Part shown: positions 52,710 to 61,625 of the stretch, one piece after another
Numbering within the stretch: position 1 is the stretch's first letter
Layout of the letters: each line of letters starts with the position of its first letter
Source of the DNA: Croceimicrobium sp963974215
Lineage (GTDB): Bacteria > Bacteroidota > Bacteroidia > Flavobacteriales > Schleiferiaceae
NCBI GenBank assembly: GCA_963974215.1
Contig: CAXBBL010000001.1
Location: 62,001-126,000 of the forward strand
DNA: 64,000 nt
Reading direction: 5' to 3'
Program-made: the position numbers and the translations under genes
The notes under the pieces: generated by a model
The model's input: the letters and a program-made list of their open reading frames with translations, nothing else
Told to the model about the DNA's origin: nothing
Database searches by the model: none

Positions 52710-55700
52710 TTATGCAAACTTTATGACTTTCCTAAACCAACGGTTAAGGCGTTCTAATAAAAGATACATAACAGGCACCACAATAAGCGTTAAGAAGGTA
52801 GCAAAGACTAAACCAAATATTACAGTCCAAGCCATGGGGCTCCAGAAGATCGCGTTATCGCCACCGAAGTAAATATTGGCACCTCTATTATCTAAGAGAC
52901 CGATAAAGTCGATATTTAAGCCTACCGCTAAAGGTAAAAGACCCAATACCGTAGTAATGGCAGTTAGTAATACAGGACGTAATCTGGTCATACCACCCAG
53001 TTCAATCGCTTCCACTAAGTGCGTGTCATCCAATTCTTCTTTGTCTTCTAAACCGAGTTTTTCGCGTAAACGATTTCGGCTAAGCTCAATAAAGTCAATA
53101 AGAACAATACCGTTATTTACTACAATCCCCGCCAAGGAAACAATACCAATACCGGTCATAATTACCACAAATTCCATTTGGAAAATACCCAATCCTAAGA
53201 ATACACCAATGGTACTAAAGAGTACGGTTAAGATGATGATAAAGGGCTTGCTGGCCGAGTTAAACTGTGAAACAAGGATGATGCTAATTAAAGAAATGGC
53301 AATTAATAAGGCATTAACTAAGAAAGCTCCACTTTCCTCTTGCTCTTCTTGAGAACCGCCAAACTTAAGGTTATAACCTTGAGGAAGTTCATGACCTTTT
53401 AGTACTTCCTTAATGGCGTTATTGATTTCCGTTTTATTAAAACCTTCCACCACATTGGAGTAAACCGTAACCAAACGCTCACTGTCTTTGCGTTTGATGG
53501 AGTTATAAGAAGAATTAAATTCATAGCTGGCTACGGCCGAAATTGGAACTTGAACGATTTGGCCACTAGCCTGTGAACGGAAAGTTACCAATTGGTTCAT
53601 CAAACTAGCAACGTCATAGCGGTACTCGCGTTTAAGACGAACTTCAATAGGATAGTCATCTTCGCCTTCCTTGTATTTACTGGCTTCCGAACCGTATAAA
53701 GCAGTACGTAAAGCTAAGGCTACTTGCTGAGTGCTTACCCCTAAGCGACGCGCATGATCGCGGTTAATCTTAACCAAAAGCTCAGGCTTATTGGTTTCCA
53801 AATCAATCTGCAAGTTTTCTATGCCTTCAATCCCGGAACGGTCGATCTTTTGTTTTACCGCTTCCGCAGAACCGAGAAGAACATCGAAGTCGCTTCCAGT
53901 AAGCTCAAGGCTAATATCTCTACCCACGGGAGGACCGTTATTCTCTTTTTCAACACTAATAGTAACACCGGGTAGCCAGTTGTTCAGCTCGTCGGTTACT
54001 TCCCGTTGAATGTCGGTAGTACGCACTTCATTGCGAAATTCGTATTCTACAAATGAGACGGTGATACGCGCTTTGTTAGGCGTGTTTTGACCACCGCCAC
54101 CGCCGAACTCATTCTGGCTAGCCGTTTCAGCACCCACATTGGTCACCACACTTTCTACCAAATCAGCGTAAGGCGCTAATACCTCATTTAATCGTTTCTC
54201 CACCCTTTGGGTAACACTATCTGTCGCTAGTACATCTGTGCCTAAAGGAACCTCTACAAATACATTAATGTAATTGGGTTCGTTTACTGGGAAGAACTCA
54301 ACTTTAGGATTAGAGGAGAAGTAAAAGCCAATTGAAACAAACATTAAAACTACCGTGCCAAGTATAATTAGGTACGGGCGAATGCCACTTAAGGAGTACT
54401 TCAAACTCTGGGAATAAACTTTCTCTAAACGCGGTAAAACCTCCTTTTGGAACCACGCGGAAAGCGGAGTTAAGAGATAGCTGAAAAGCAAGACGCCTCC
54501 CGAAATGGTTAACATTAAATTACCCGAAATGGTATTGTCGCCTAGTAAGAGAACTATGCCTAATACCAAGAATATGGCGGTAAAAATAATGGCTTTCTTA
54601 TGGTTTACCTTCTTATTCAAATCTTGCTTCTTCATAAATACCGAAGCAATAACTGGGTTAATAACCAAGGCCACGAATAGAGAAGAACCCAATACGATAA
54701 TCAGCGTACGCGGTAAATAGCCCATAAATTCACCGATGATATCATCCCAAAATAAAAGAGGGAAGAAAGCCGCTAAAGTGGTAGCAGTAGAACTAATAAT
54801 AGGTACGGCTACTTCACCTACTCCTTGGCGAGCTGCTTCGAAAGCGGAATAGCCTTCATCGGCATAAAGCCGGTAAATGTTCTCGATCGTTACAATGGCA
54901 TTATCCACCAGCATCCCCAGTGCTAAAATTAGCGAGAAGAGTACAATGAAGTTTAAGCTTACACCGAGGGCACTTAAGACCAAGAAGCTAATAAACATGG
55001 AGAAAGGAATACTCAATCCCACAAAAGTGGCGTTGCGTAAACCCAGGAAGAATAAAAGGGTAATTACCACCAGAATCACTCCCGAAATAATGGAGTTTTC
55101 TAGGTTGGCCAACTGATTACGCGTTTGTTTACTTTGATCGTTGGTAATGGTGATACGCAGGCCTTCTGGTAAAATATCTTTCTTGGCTAGAGCGATAAGA
55201 GCGCGAATTTTATCGGTTGCATCCAATAGGTTTTCACCACTCTTTTTAATTACGTTTAAGGAAACCACTGACTCACCGCCTAAACGGGCGAAACTCTCCA
55301 CTTCTTTATAAGTGAAAAGCACATCGGCAATGTCTTTTAGGTATACAATATTGCCTTTTTCATGCTTCACAATAACATTGCGAATTTCCTTCATATCGGT
55401 AAACTCGGCATCTGTGCGGATACTGCGACGGGTTTTCCCTAAAAGGATATCGCCGGCACCAATATTAATGTTTTCTGAAGCCAAAGCACTTTGTACATCA
55501 TTGAAGCTGAGCTGATTGGCCTGCAGCTTCGGTAGATCAATGTTCACCTGTACTTCTTTCTCTTTATCACCGGTAATGGTGGCTTCCGAGATTTCGCCTA
55601 GTTCTTCAATTTCATCTTGCAGGTACTCTGCATAGTCTACCAAATCGTCGATGGAGTAATCTCCTGAAAGGTTAATATTTAAGATGGGTACCCGACTAAG

Positions 55701-56123
55701 GTCGATGTCTAAAACCACGGGGTCTTGATCCAAATCGGAGGGAAGATCACTCATGGCGCGGTCTACCGCATCTTTAACATCTTGCAAAGCCTTTTCGGTA
55801 TCCACGTCAATGTTGAACTCAACGTTAATGATACTTACATCCTGAACCGATTCAGAATTAAGGTTTTTAATTCCACTTACACTTTTAATCTCCTTTTCGA
55901 GGGGACGTGTAATAAGGTTTTCGATATCTACGGGCGTATTACCTGGGTAAGGTGTTTGCACGTAAATAAGCGGGAATACAATCTCGGGGAAAGACTCCTT
56001 GGGCATGGTGATGTAGGAATACACCCCAAAAAGAATAAGGAGAGCCGAGAGGATAAACACACTGATGCTGTTGCGCAGCGACAGGGTGCTTAATCCGAAG
56101 TTTCTATTGGTTTTATTAGCCAT
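52710..56123 (-). CDS. RND-family efflux pump, inner-membrane subunit
   Basis: A proton-driven 1137-residue exporter of the AcrB/MexB superfamily. It has the two-fold layout of 12 membrane segments with two large periplasmic domains: an N-terminal helix (ISVFILSALLILFGVYSY), the MPKESFPEIVFPLIYVQTPY region, helix 4 with the proton-relay-type pattern ALGMLVDNAIVTIENI, and the second half with GIVSLAGIVVNNGIVLIDFI and TRLRPVLLTAITTVLGLLPL. Overall it resembles Bacteroidota AcrB/HAE-like pumps more than metal (CzcA) pumps; substrates are unknown. It is the last gene of tetR-tolC-MFP-RND and follows the adaptor gene by 18 bases. Confidence 0.93.
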   Translation of the reverse strand: MANKTNRNFGLSTLSLRNSISVFILSALLILFGVYSYITMPKESFPEIVFPLIYVQTPYPGNTPVDIENLITRPLEKEIKSVSGIKNLNSESVQDVSIINVEFNIDVDTEKALQDVKDAVDRAMSDLPSDLDQDPVVLDIDLSRVPILNINLSGDYSIDDLVDYAEYLQDEIEELGEISEATITGDKEKEVQVNIDLPKLQANQLSFNDVQSALASENINIGAGDILLGKTRRSIRTDAEFTDMKEIRNVIVKHEKGNIVYLKDIADVLFTYKEVESFARLGGESVVSLNVIKKSGENLLDATDKIRALIALAKKDILPEGLRITITNDQSKQTRNQLANLENSIISGVILVVITLLFFLGLRNATFVGLSIPFSMFISFLVLSALGVSLNFIVLFSLILALGMLVDNAIVTIENIYRLYADEGYSAFEAARQGVGEVAVPIISSTATTLAAFFPLLFWDDIIGEFMGYLPRTLIIVLGSSLFVALVINPVIASVFMKKQDLNKKVNHKKAIIFTAIFLVLGIVLLLGDNTISGNLMLTISGGVLLFSYLLTPLSAWFQKEVLPRLEKVYSQSLKYSLSGIRPYLIILGTVVLMFVSIGFYFSSNPKVEFFPVNEPNYINVFVEVPLGTDVLATDSVTQRVEKRLNEVLAPYADLVESVVTNVGAETASQNEFGGGGGQNTPNKARITVSFVEYEFRNEVRTTDIQREVTDELNNWLPGVTISVEKENNGPPVGRDISLELTGSDFDVLLGSAEAVKQKIDRSGIEGIENLQIDLETNKPELLVKINRDHARRLGVSTQQVALALRTALYGSEASKYKEGEDDYPIEVRLKREYRYDVASLMNQLVTFRSQASGQIVQVPISAVASYEFNSSYNSIKRKDSERLVTVYSNVVEGFNKTEINNAIKEVLKGHELPQGYNLKFGGSQEEQEESGAFLVNALLIAISLISIILVSQFNSASKPFIIILTVLFSTIGVFLGLGIFQMEFVVIMTGIGIVSLAGIVVNNGIVLIDFIELSRNRLREKLGLEDKEELDDTHLVEAIELGGMTRLRPVLLTAITTVLGLLPLAVGLNIDFIGLLDNRGANIYFGGDNAIFWSPMAWTVIFGLVFATFLTLIVVPVMYLLLERLNRWFRKVIKFA

Positions 56124-56141
56124 AATCTTGTTGAGGATATT

Positions 56142-57275
56142 TTATTGTACGCTTACTTCTTGTCCTTCCGATACTTCATTGAAGCCCGCAATAATTACTT
56201 GCTCGCCGGCGCTAAGACCAGAAGTGATCTCGCTTTTATCGGAAAAAGAGTAGCCAGTAGTGATGTAGCGCTTTTTAACCACATTCCCTTTAGCATCGCT
56301 AATTACGGTGTACACATAATTACCCTTTAAATCTTTTTTAACCGCAATAGAGGGCACCACAAAAGCTGAATCATTTTGGTAATCTTTAAAAGTAAGCTCC
56401 GCTAATAGGTTGGGCTTAATCATCTGATTTTTATTATCCAATGCCACTTTTACGGTAAAGCTGCGGTTTTCGGGTTTAATGTATTGGCTGGTGAAAATGA
56501 TTTTCTCTTCTTGGTTTAAACCTAAAGCAGGAATATTTACCTGTACGGGGTCTCCCTTTTTAATGGACTTCAAGTAGTTTTCAGAAAGATCAGTTTCAAC
56601 TTCAAGGTTGTATAAATCAACGATGCGTACTACCGGAGTACCAACGCCCACAAACTCGCCTTTGTTAACATTGATATTATCTACCACACCACTTACGGGT
56701 GCGATAATTTTACTGTTCTCCAATTGAGCCTCCACCTGCGCTAAGCGATCTTTAGAAGAAAGGAAATTAGTTTCGGCATTTAAATATTCTATTTCCGAGC
56801 CAATGCTATCTTTCCATAAACGTGCACGACGTTCGAAAGTAGTTTTAGCCAGTTTATAGGCCGCTTTCGCCTCGGCTAATTGACTGCTGATAAAATCGTT
56901 TTCTAAGCGAATAATTACTTGGCCTGCACGCACACGATCGCCTTCTTGAGCATCGATGCTAATTACCCTACCATTGCCCTCTGCGCTAAGCATAACATTT
57001 TGCTTACTGCTTACTAAACCCGATACTTTTACAAAGTGCTCGAAATTCTGCTTGGCGATAGTACTCACTTGTACAGGCACCAATTTCACGGGCTCTGCCA
57101 CGCGATTGGTATCGAGTTTCGCGATTTTCTTTTCTAAAGAATCGATCGTAACTTGTAAAGTGCCCATCTCCTCTTGAGCAGTGGATAGTTCACCTTTTAA
57201 ATCTTCCAAGCTAGGCTCCTGGTTGCAGGCGGCAAATAAGCTAATGGCTGTGAATATGTAGATTACTTTTTTCAT
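56142..57275 (-). CDS. RND efflux periplasmic adaptor (membrane fusion protein), lipoprotein
   Basis: The adaptor links the inner-membrane pump to the TolC-like channel. The 377-residue lipoprotein has lipobox LFAAC, then a coiled-coil stretch (DLKGELSTAQEEMGTLQVTI) that is unusually close to the lipid anchor, the biotinyl-lipoyl-like halves (VISIDAQEGDRVRAGQVIIR and ISAPVSGVVDNINVNKGEF in similar wording) and beta-barrel and membrane-proximal parts (GDPVQVNIPALG; final GFNEVSEGQEVSV). The start at 57275 is the ATG before KKVIYIFTAISLF; upstream codons lead only to a TTG. It lies 13 bases after tolC and 18 before the pump gene. Confidence 0.93.
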   Translation of the reverse strand: MKKVIYIFTAISLFAACNQEPSLEDLKGELSTAQEEMGTLQVTIDSLEKKIAKLDTNRVAEPVKLVPVQVSTIAKQNFEHFVKVSGLVSSKQNVMLSAEGNGRVISIDAQEGDRVRAGQVIIRLENDFISSQLAEAKAAYKLAKTTFERRARLWKDSIGSEIEYLNAETNFLSSKDRLAQVEAQLENSKIIAPVSGVVDNINVNKGEFVGVGTPVVRIVDLYNLEVETDLSENYLKSIKKGDPVQVNIPALGLNQEEKIIFTSQYIKPENRSFTVKVALDNKNQMIKPNLLAELTFKDYQNDSAFVVPSIAVKKDLKGNYVYTVISDAKGNVVKKRYITTGYSFSDKSEITSGLSAGEQVIIAGFNEVSEGQEVSVQ

Positions 57276-57288
57276 GTTTTGTCTTGTT

Positions 57289-58638
57289 TTATTTACCAAG
57301 TGCGTACTCTAAAGCTTCCTTGGAGTTTAAGGCGTTTAAAATGGCGTTGATATAATTGGTTTGTGTTTGTAGTAATTGGTTTTCCGATTGGCTCAATTCG
57401 AGACTGCTGCTTAAACCTTCCTTGTATTTAAGCAGGGTTCTATTGCGAATTTTCTCACTTAATTCTAAGTTGCGTAATTGATTATTGTAATTATCAATGG
57501 CAAACTTATAGTCGCTGGAAGCTCTTTCGTAGGCAAGATCTAACTGACCTTCGGTGGCCTCTTTCGCAACGCTAATGCGATCTACATCAATCTTGGCTTT
57601 TTGTACTTTCGCGTGACGAGCTAAGCCCGTAAAAACATTCCAGCTAAGGCTTGCGCCGATGGTTGTTCCTGGAATCCAGTAGGTGTCAAAATTAAATACA
57701 TCGTTAAACTCATTGCCGAAGTTACTCTGGCTATGCGTTGCAAATGCACTTAAGGAAGGATAGTATTTTGCCTTTTCGTTGGCCAGCGATAATTGCGCCG
57801 CACGTTCATTTGCCAAGGTAGTACGGTAGGTAATGTGGTCTTCAATATTAAAGCTATCCAAGCTAAGTCCTACCGCAATTTGCGCAGGCGTAATTAATTC
57901 CTCTAAGCTGGTACTTAACTCAATGGACTTGTCTAGTGGCATGCCCATATTAAACTTTAACAGTTGATAAGCCAAGTCTAACTGACGTTCGGTATTACTG
58001 AGGTTATTCTGAAGATTGTTAATCAGTAATTCCAACTGATCCACATCTTGATCCTCTAAAAAACCATTTTCGTACAGCTTGCGCGTTTCTCTAAAATTCT
58101 CGCTCAGTACTTTAAGGTTTTTCTCTAAAATTCCTTTGGTTTTTTGCGCCACCAAAACCCCATAATAGCTCTGCGCCACATTTTTACGTGCTTCAATTTC
58201 CGCTTGCTCTTTATCGAGCCTTTTGGTCTCTTTAAAAACTTTAGAAGCTTGCAAAGCCACAAAGTAAGAACCATCTAACAGTAATTGGTTTACCTGAATT
58301 TGTGCTTGGTTTTGATGCGCTACTCCAAAGGCAACCGTAGCAAACTCTCCTTCTGGTGCGTTAGGGTCGAAGAAGCGAGCAGGAATAGGAGACTCGGGAA
58401 TTTGAGCATTATACGAATAACCAAAAGAGGCGCTAATCTGCGGTAAGCCCATCGCGGCTGTTTCGGTAATGGTTTTTTTAGCCTTTTCGAACTCTAAAAC
58501 TTTGTCTTGCACGGTATAAGCATGCTGTGCTGCATAGTCTTCTGCTTCCGCAAGGCTAAAGCGCGCCGCATCTGCCTGAGCCATAATGCCACTGCTTAGT
58601 AATAGGCCTAGCAAAAGGCTGGGATACATTAATTTCAT
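57289..58638 (-). CDS. TolC-like outer-membrane efflux protein
   Basis: A 449-residue outer-membrane channel protein with a signal peptide (MKLMYPSLLLGLLLSSGIMA). The chain has two repeats of long alpha-helical hairpins with outer-membrane strands, as in the OEP family: FSLAEAEDYAAQHAYTVQD at the start, ARKNVAQSYYGVLVAQKTKG, DQDVDQLELLINNLQNNLSN in the first half, and SLSWNVFTGLARHAKVQKAK and YKEGLSSSLELSQSENQLLQ in the second. It exports the pump's substrates across the outer membrane. It starts four bases after the tetR stop codon. Confidence 0.93.
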   Translation of the reverse strand: MKLMYPSLLLGLLLSSGIMAQADAARFSLAEAEDYAAQHAYTVQDKVLEFEKAKKTITETAAMGLPQISASFGYSYNAQIPESPIPARFFDPNAPEGEFATVAFGVAHQNQAQIQVNQLLLDGSYFVALQASKVFKETKRLDKEQAEIEARKNVAQSYYGVLVAQKTKGILEKNLKVLSENFRETRKLYENGFLEDQDVDQLELLINNLQNNLSNTERQLDLAYQLLKFNMGMPLDKSIELSTSLEELITPAQIAVGLSLDSFNIEDHITYRTTLANERAAQLSLANEKAKYYPSLSAFATHSQSNFGNEFNDVFNFDTYWIPGTTIGASLSWNVFTGLARHAKVQKAKIDVDRISVAKEATEGQLDLAYERASSDYKFAIDNYNNQLRNLELSEKIRNRTLLKYKEGLSSSLELSQSENQLLQTQTNYINAILNALNSKEALEYALGK

Positions 58639-58642
58639 ATAA

Positions 58643-59260
58643 TTAGCTATTGTTCTTTAGTTTGTAGTCGAGGTATTTTATCCCTTCTGCAGAAGCGATA
58701 CCACGGATATGGTAGATTAAAATTTCACGCATTATTTCGGTAATAGACCACTTGCTTTGCTCAAAGAAACTTTCTTCTTGCAGCATTAAGCGCGCTCTAC
58801 TATAGTATAGGAAACTGACAATTTCGGAATTCAACTCCTCACGGTAAATACCTTCTGCTTTGCCACGATTGATATTCTCCGTCATTAAACGAAAGATTAT
58901 TTCGCGTTTCCGTTTTTCCAAAGAAGCACTTACCTCGGGGTAATAGCGCTCCAATTGAAATTGAATGCTTGGATCGTGCTCTTCTATGCTTACGCAGATT
59001 TGTGCATCCATTTGAAATAGCATATCAATGGCATTTCCGTCTTGGTAATCCAGCAAGGCCAGCATACGACTGCTTATAGAAGTGAACGATTCATTCACGC
59101 CTTTGCGCACTAATTCCTCCTTGTTAGCGAAGTACTTGTAAAGCGTTTTTTTAGATATGCCTAGATCTTTTGCTATATCATCCATGGTTACAGGTCGTAA
59201 TCCATAGCGATTAAACAAAGACACTGAGCGTGTTAATATTTCCTTTTCAATTTTCTCCAT
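58643..59260 (-). CDS. TetR/AcrR family transcriptional regulator
   Basis: A 205-residue repressor-type regulator. The N-terminal helix-turn-helix (about residues 10-55) shows ILTRSVSLFNRYGLRPVTMD, then IAKDLGISKKTLYKYFANKE, the classical TetR recognition region. The C-terminal ligand domain is variable and its ligand is unknown. It is the first gene of the efflux operon, and the region before it holds a GTTTnC-type dyad, so autoregulation with control of the pump is likely. Its divergent neighbour is asnS. Confidence 0.93.
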   Translation of the reverse strand: MEKIEKEILTRSVSLFNRYGLRPVTMDDIAKDLGISKKTLYKYFANKEELVRKGVNESFTSISSRMLALLDYQDGNAIDMLFQMDAQICVSIEEHDPSIQFQLERYYPEVSASLEKRKREIIFRLMTENINRGKAEGIYREELNSEIVSFLYYSRARLMLQEESFFEQSKWSITEIMREILIYHIRGIASAEGIKYLDYKLKNNS

Positions 59261-59280
59261 GCGGCCGCAAAAGTAGAAAA

Positions 59281-59298
59281 AGTTTACACGCGGAAACT
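59281..59298. promoter_or_regulatory. Possible TetR operator
   Basis: AGTTTACACGCGGAAACT forms an inverted repeat (AGTTT/AAACT, 8-base centre) 21 bases upstream of the tetR start codon. Position suits autoregulation; the match is short, so chance is possible. Confidence 0.35.
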
Positions 59299-59396
59299 AT
59301 ATCCCATGAAAAGTTTCTTCGTTTAATGGTTTCTTAACATTTCATTCCATTACAAGGGAAAAATTTTGACCTTTGCCGCCAATTAGAATAGAAAGC

Positions 59397-60821
59397 ATGC
59401 TCCTAATAAAAGATATACTCGATCAAAAACCTATCGGCACCAGCCTTAGTCTAAAAGGGTGGGTGAGAACCTTTCGCAGCAATCGTTTTATTGCTTTAAG
59501 CGATGGCAGTACGATTAGAACCATACAAGCGGTTGTTGATTTTGAAAAAATTGACGAAGCACTTTTAAAGCGGATTACTACCGGAGCTTCTCTGGCAATT
59601 ACTGGCGACTTAGTGCCTTCACAGGGTAAGGGTCAAGATGTAGAACTTCTGGTAGAAAAACTGGAGGTTTTAGGCGATAGCAATCCGGAAGAATATCCTT
59701 TACAGCCCAAAAAGCACTCGATGGAATTCTTACGTGAAAACGCCCACCTGCGCATGCGCACCAATACTTTTGGGGCCATTATGCGACTGCGACACAGCTT
59801 ATCTTTTGCAGTCCATGAATACTTTAATAAAAACAACTTCTTCTGGATGCACACGCCCATTATTACGGGCAGCGATGCCGAAGGAGCGGGCGAAATGTTT
59901 AATGTTTCGGTTTTAGACAAAAAAAATCCCCCCTTAAAGGAAGATGGCAGCATCGATTACAGTCAAGACTTTTTTGCGAAAGAAACAAACCTCACTGTTT
60001 CGGGGCAGCTTGAAGCGGAATTGGGCGCTTTGGCCTTGAGTAAGGTCTATACTTTCGGACCCACTTTTAGAGCGGAAAACTCCAACACTAGTCGTCACCT
60101 TGCCGAGTTTTGGATGATTGAGCCAGAAGTTGCTTTCGCAGATTTAAATAGCAATATGGATTTGGCGGAAGACTTTTTAAAGTACGTCATTACCAATGCT
60201 CTCGAAAACTGCATACACGATTTAGAGTTCTTAGAATCTCGCTTAGTAGAAGAAGAAAAAATGAAGCCCCAAAACGAACGCAGCGCCTTGCCTTTGCGCG
60301 AGAAACTGCAGTTTGTGGCCGACAATAACTTCCGCAGAGTAAGCTATACCGAGGCGATTGACATTTTACGCAACTCGAAACCTAACAAAAAGAAGAAGTT
60401 TAAATACATCATCGAAGAGTGGGGCGCTGACTTACAGAGTGAGCACGAAAAATTCTTAGTACAGCACTTTAATGCGCCGGTAATCCTATTCGATTACCCC
60501 GCAAATATCAAGGCCTTTTACATGCGCTTAAACGAAGATGGAAAAACCGTGCGCGCCATGGATATCCTCTTCCCCGGTATTGGTGAAATTGTGGGCGGTT
60601 CGCAAAGGGAAGAACGCCACGATGTGCTCTTAGAAAAAATGAAAGAGTTTAGCATCGATCCTGAAGAATTACAATGGTACCTAGATACGCGTAAATTTGG
60701 CACCTGCGTGCACAGTGGCTTTGGTTTAGGCTTCGAGCGCTTGGTGTTATTTGTAAGCGGTATGAGCAATATTCGCGATGTAATACCTTTCCCAAGAACT
60801 CCTGGTAATGCGGAGTTTTAG
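59397..60821 (+). CDS. asnS: Asparaginyl-tRNA synthetase
   Basis: A class IIb synthetase that charges tRNA(Asn). The 474-residue protein has the N-terminal OB-fold anticodon-binding domain (LSLKGWVRTFRSNRFIALSD), class II motif 1 (RLRHSLSFAVHEYFNKNNFF), motif 2 (TFGPTFRAENSNTSRHLAEF) and motif 3 (GFGLGFERLVLFVSGM). SGQLEAELGALALSKVY and EFWMIEPEVAF favour AsnRS over AspRS. An insertion of about 70 residues between motifs 2 and 3 (around 285-350, charged, with PNKKKKFKYIIEEW) is usual in Bacteroidota AsnRS. I use the ATG at 59397; only a TTG lies further upstream in frame. A strong terminator follows. Confidence 0.96.
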   Translation: MLLIKDILDQKPIGTSLSLKGWVRTFRSNRFIALSDGSTIRTIQAVVDFEKIDEALLKRITTGASLAITGDLVPSQGKGQDVELLVEKLEVLGDSNPEEYPLQPKKHSMEFLRENAHLRMRTNTFGAIMRLRHSLSFAVHEYFNKNNFFWMHTPIITGSDAEGAGEMFNVSVLDKKNPPLKEDGSIDYSQDFFAKETNLTVSGQLEAELGALALSKVYTFGPTFRAENSNTSRHLAEFWMIEPEVAFADLNSNMDLAEDFLKYVITNALENCIHDLEFLESRLVEEEKMKPQNERSALPLREKLQFVADNNFRRVSYTEAIDILRNSKPNKKKKFKYIIEEWGADLQSEHEKFLVQHFNAPVILFDYPANIKAFYMRLNEDGKTVRAMDILFPGIGEIVGGSQREERHDVLLEKMKEFSIDPEELQWYLDTRKFGTCVHSGFGLGFERLVLFVSGMSNIRDVIPFPRTPGNAEF

Positions 60822-60845
60822 GCCATAACTTTTTTAGAAATTATT

Positions 60846-60883
60846 AAACGAAGCATGGATTAATTTTCATGCTTCGTTTTTTA
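60846..60883 (+). terminator. Terminator of asnS
   Basis: Perfect 12-bp stem AAACGAAGCATG / CATGCTTCGTTT (60846-60857, 60868-60879) with a 10-base loop, followed by TTT, 24 bases after the asnS stop. Confidence 0.88.
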
Positions 60884-60974
60884 GAAGAAGCTAAATTAAA
60901 AGGTCATTTCTGATGCAGTAAATCAGCAGTATTGAAATAAATCGTTATGTTGCGAAAGCACCTAAAAAAATAAA

Positions 60975-60988
60975 AGATAGTGTTATCT
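60975..60988. promoter_or_regulatory. Small dyad over the start codon of the Rrf2 gene
   Basis: AGATA-GTGT-TATCT is a perfect 5-base inverted repeat that contains the GTG start codon in its centre. It could be an autoregulatory site or an RNA hairpin affecting translation. Arms are short, so this is a weak call. Confidence 0.25.
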
Positions 60989-61411
60989 AAAAAAGCAAAG
61001 TACGCTACCAATGCGCTCGTTTATATTGCGAAGAACTTAGACGAGCAACCTATCCCCGTTAGTCGTATTGCTGAAGATCAAAATATTCCGCTGAAGTTCC
61101 TCGAGTCTATTTTAACGGAACTGAAAAATGCCCGCATTCTTAACAGTAAAAAAGGCAAATATGGTGGCTACTCCCTAAATGGCAAGCCCGAAGAAATTCA
61201 TATGGCCAAAGTTATGCGTCTTTTTGATGGCGCTATCGCTCTTTTACCTTGTGTTACCTTCGATTTCTACGAGCGTTGTGAAGAGTGTAAAGACGAAGAA
61301 ACATGTGGCATTCGGCAAATTGCAATGGAAATTCGCAATGAAACAGTAGAACGTTTAAAAGCGGCCACACTCGCCGAAATTATCTCCCGCGAATCAAAGT
61401 TAAAAGCTTAA
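60980..61411 (+). CDS. Rrf2 family transcriptional regulator
   Basis: A 143-residue regulator with an N-terminal winged helix (MLSKKAKYATNALVYIAKNL, IPVSRIAEDQNIPLKFLESI, KKGKYGGYSLNG) and a C-terminal dimerisation helix. Between them are cysteines spaced like those of iron-sulfur Rrf2 proteins: C92 in LLPCVTFDFYERC, then CEEC and TCGI, giving four cysteines in about 20 residues. IscR-like proteins use three Cys for a cluster, so Fe-S or redox sensing is plausible. The start is GTG at 60980, matching the family N-terminus. Homologues in this phylum are often near sulfur or iron genes; here a TonB-dependent receptor gene follows, but with its own promoter. Confidence 0.9.
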   Translation: MLSKKAKYATNALVYIAKNLDEQPIPVSRIAEDQNIPLKFLESILTELKNARILNSKKGKYGGYSLNGKPEEIHMAKVMRLFDGAIALLPCVTFDFYERCEECKDEETCGIRQIAMEIRNETVERLKAATLAEIISRESKLKA

Positions 61412-61539
61412 AAACTAGCTTTCAATCTAAAATTTAGGAATCGCCTTTCTCGACTCCTATTCGCCAACTTACTTCTTATCAATTAGATAAACCCTAAATA
61501 AGCGAAGTCTTATTCGTAAATATTTTTATATCCTATTTA

Positions 61540-61570
61540 TTTGGTAGGTTTTAAAGGGTTATTACATTTG
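61540..61570 (+). promoter_or_regulatory. Promoter of the TonB-dependent receptor gene
   Basis: TTTG (61540-61543), 19 bases, TACATTTG (61563-61570): a close match to the Bacteroidota consensus. It lies 56 bases before the ATG. An inverted pair AACCTA (61578-61583) and TAGGTT (61602-61607) follows in the leader. Confidence 0.65.
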
Positions 61571-61625
61571 CCAAAATAACCTACTTAATTGGTGGGACTT
61601 ATAGGTTAAGTAAAATGATCTGATT

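Noticed and set aside
52876..53352. Plus-strand open frame of 158 codons
   Set aside because: It is antisense to the RND pump gene and reflects its codon pattern.
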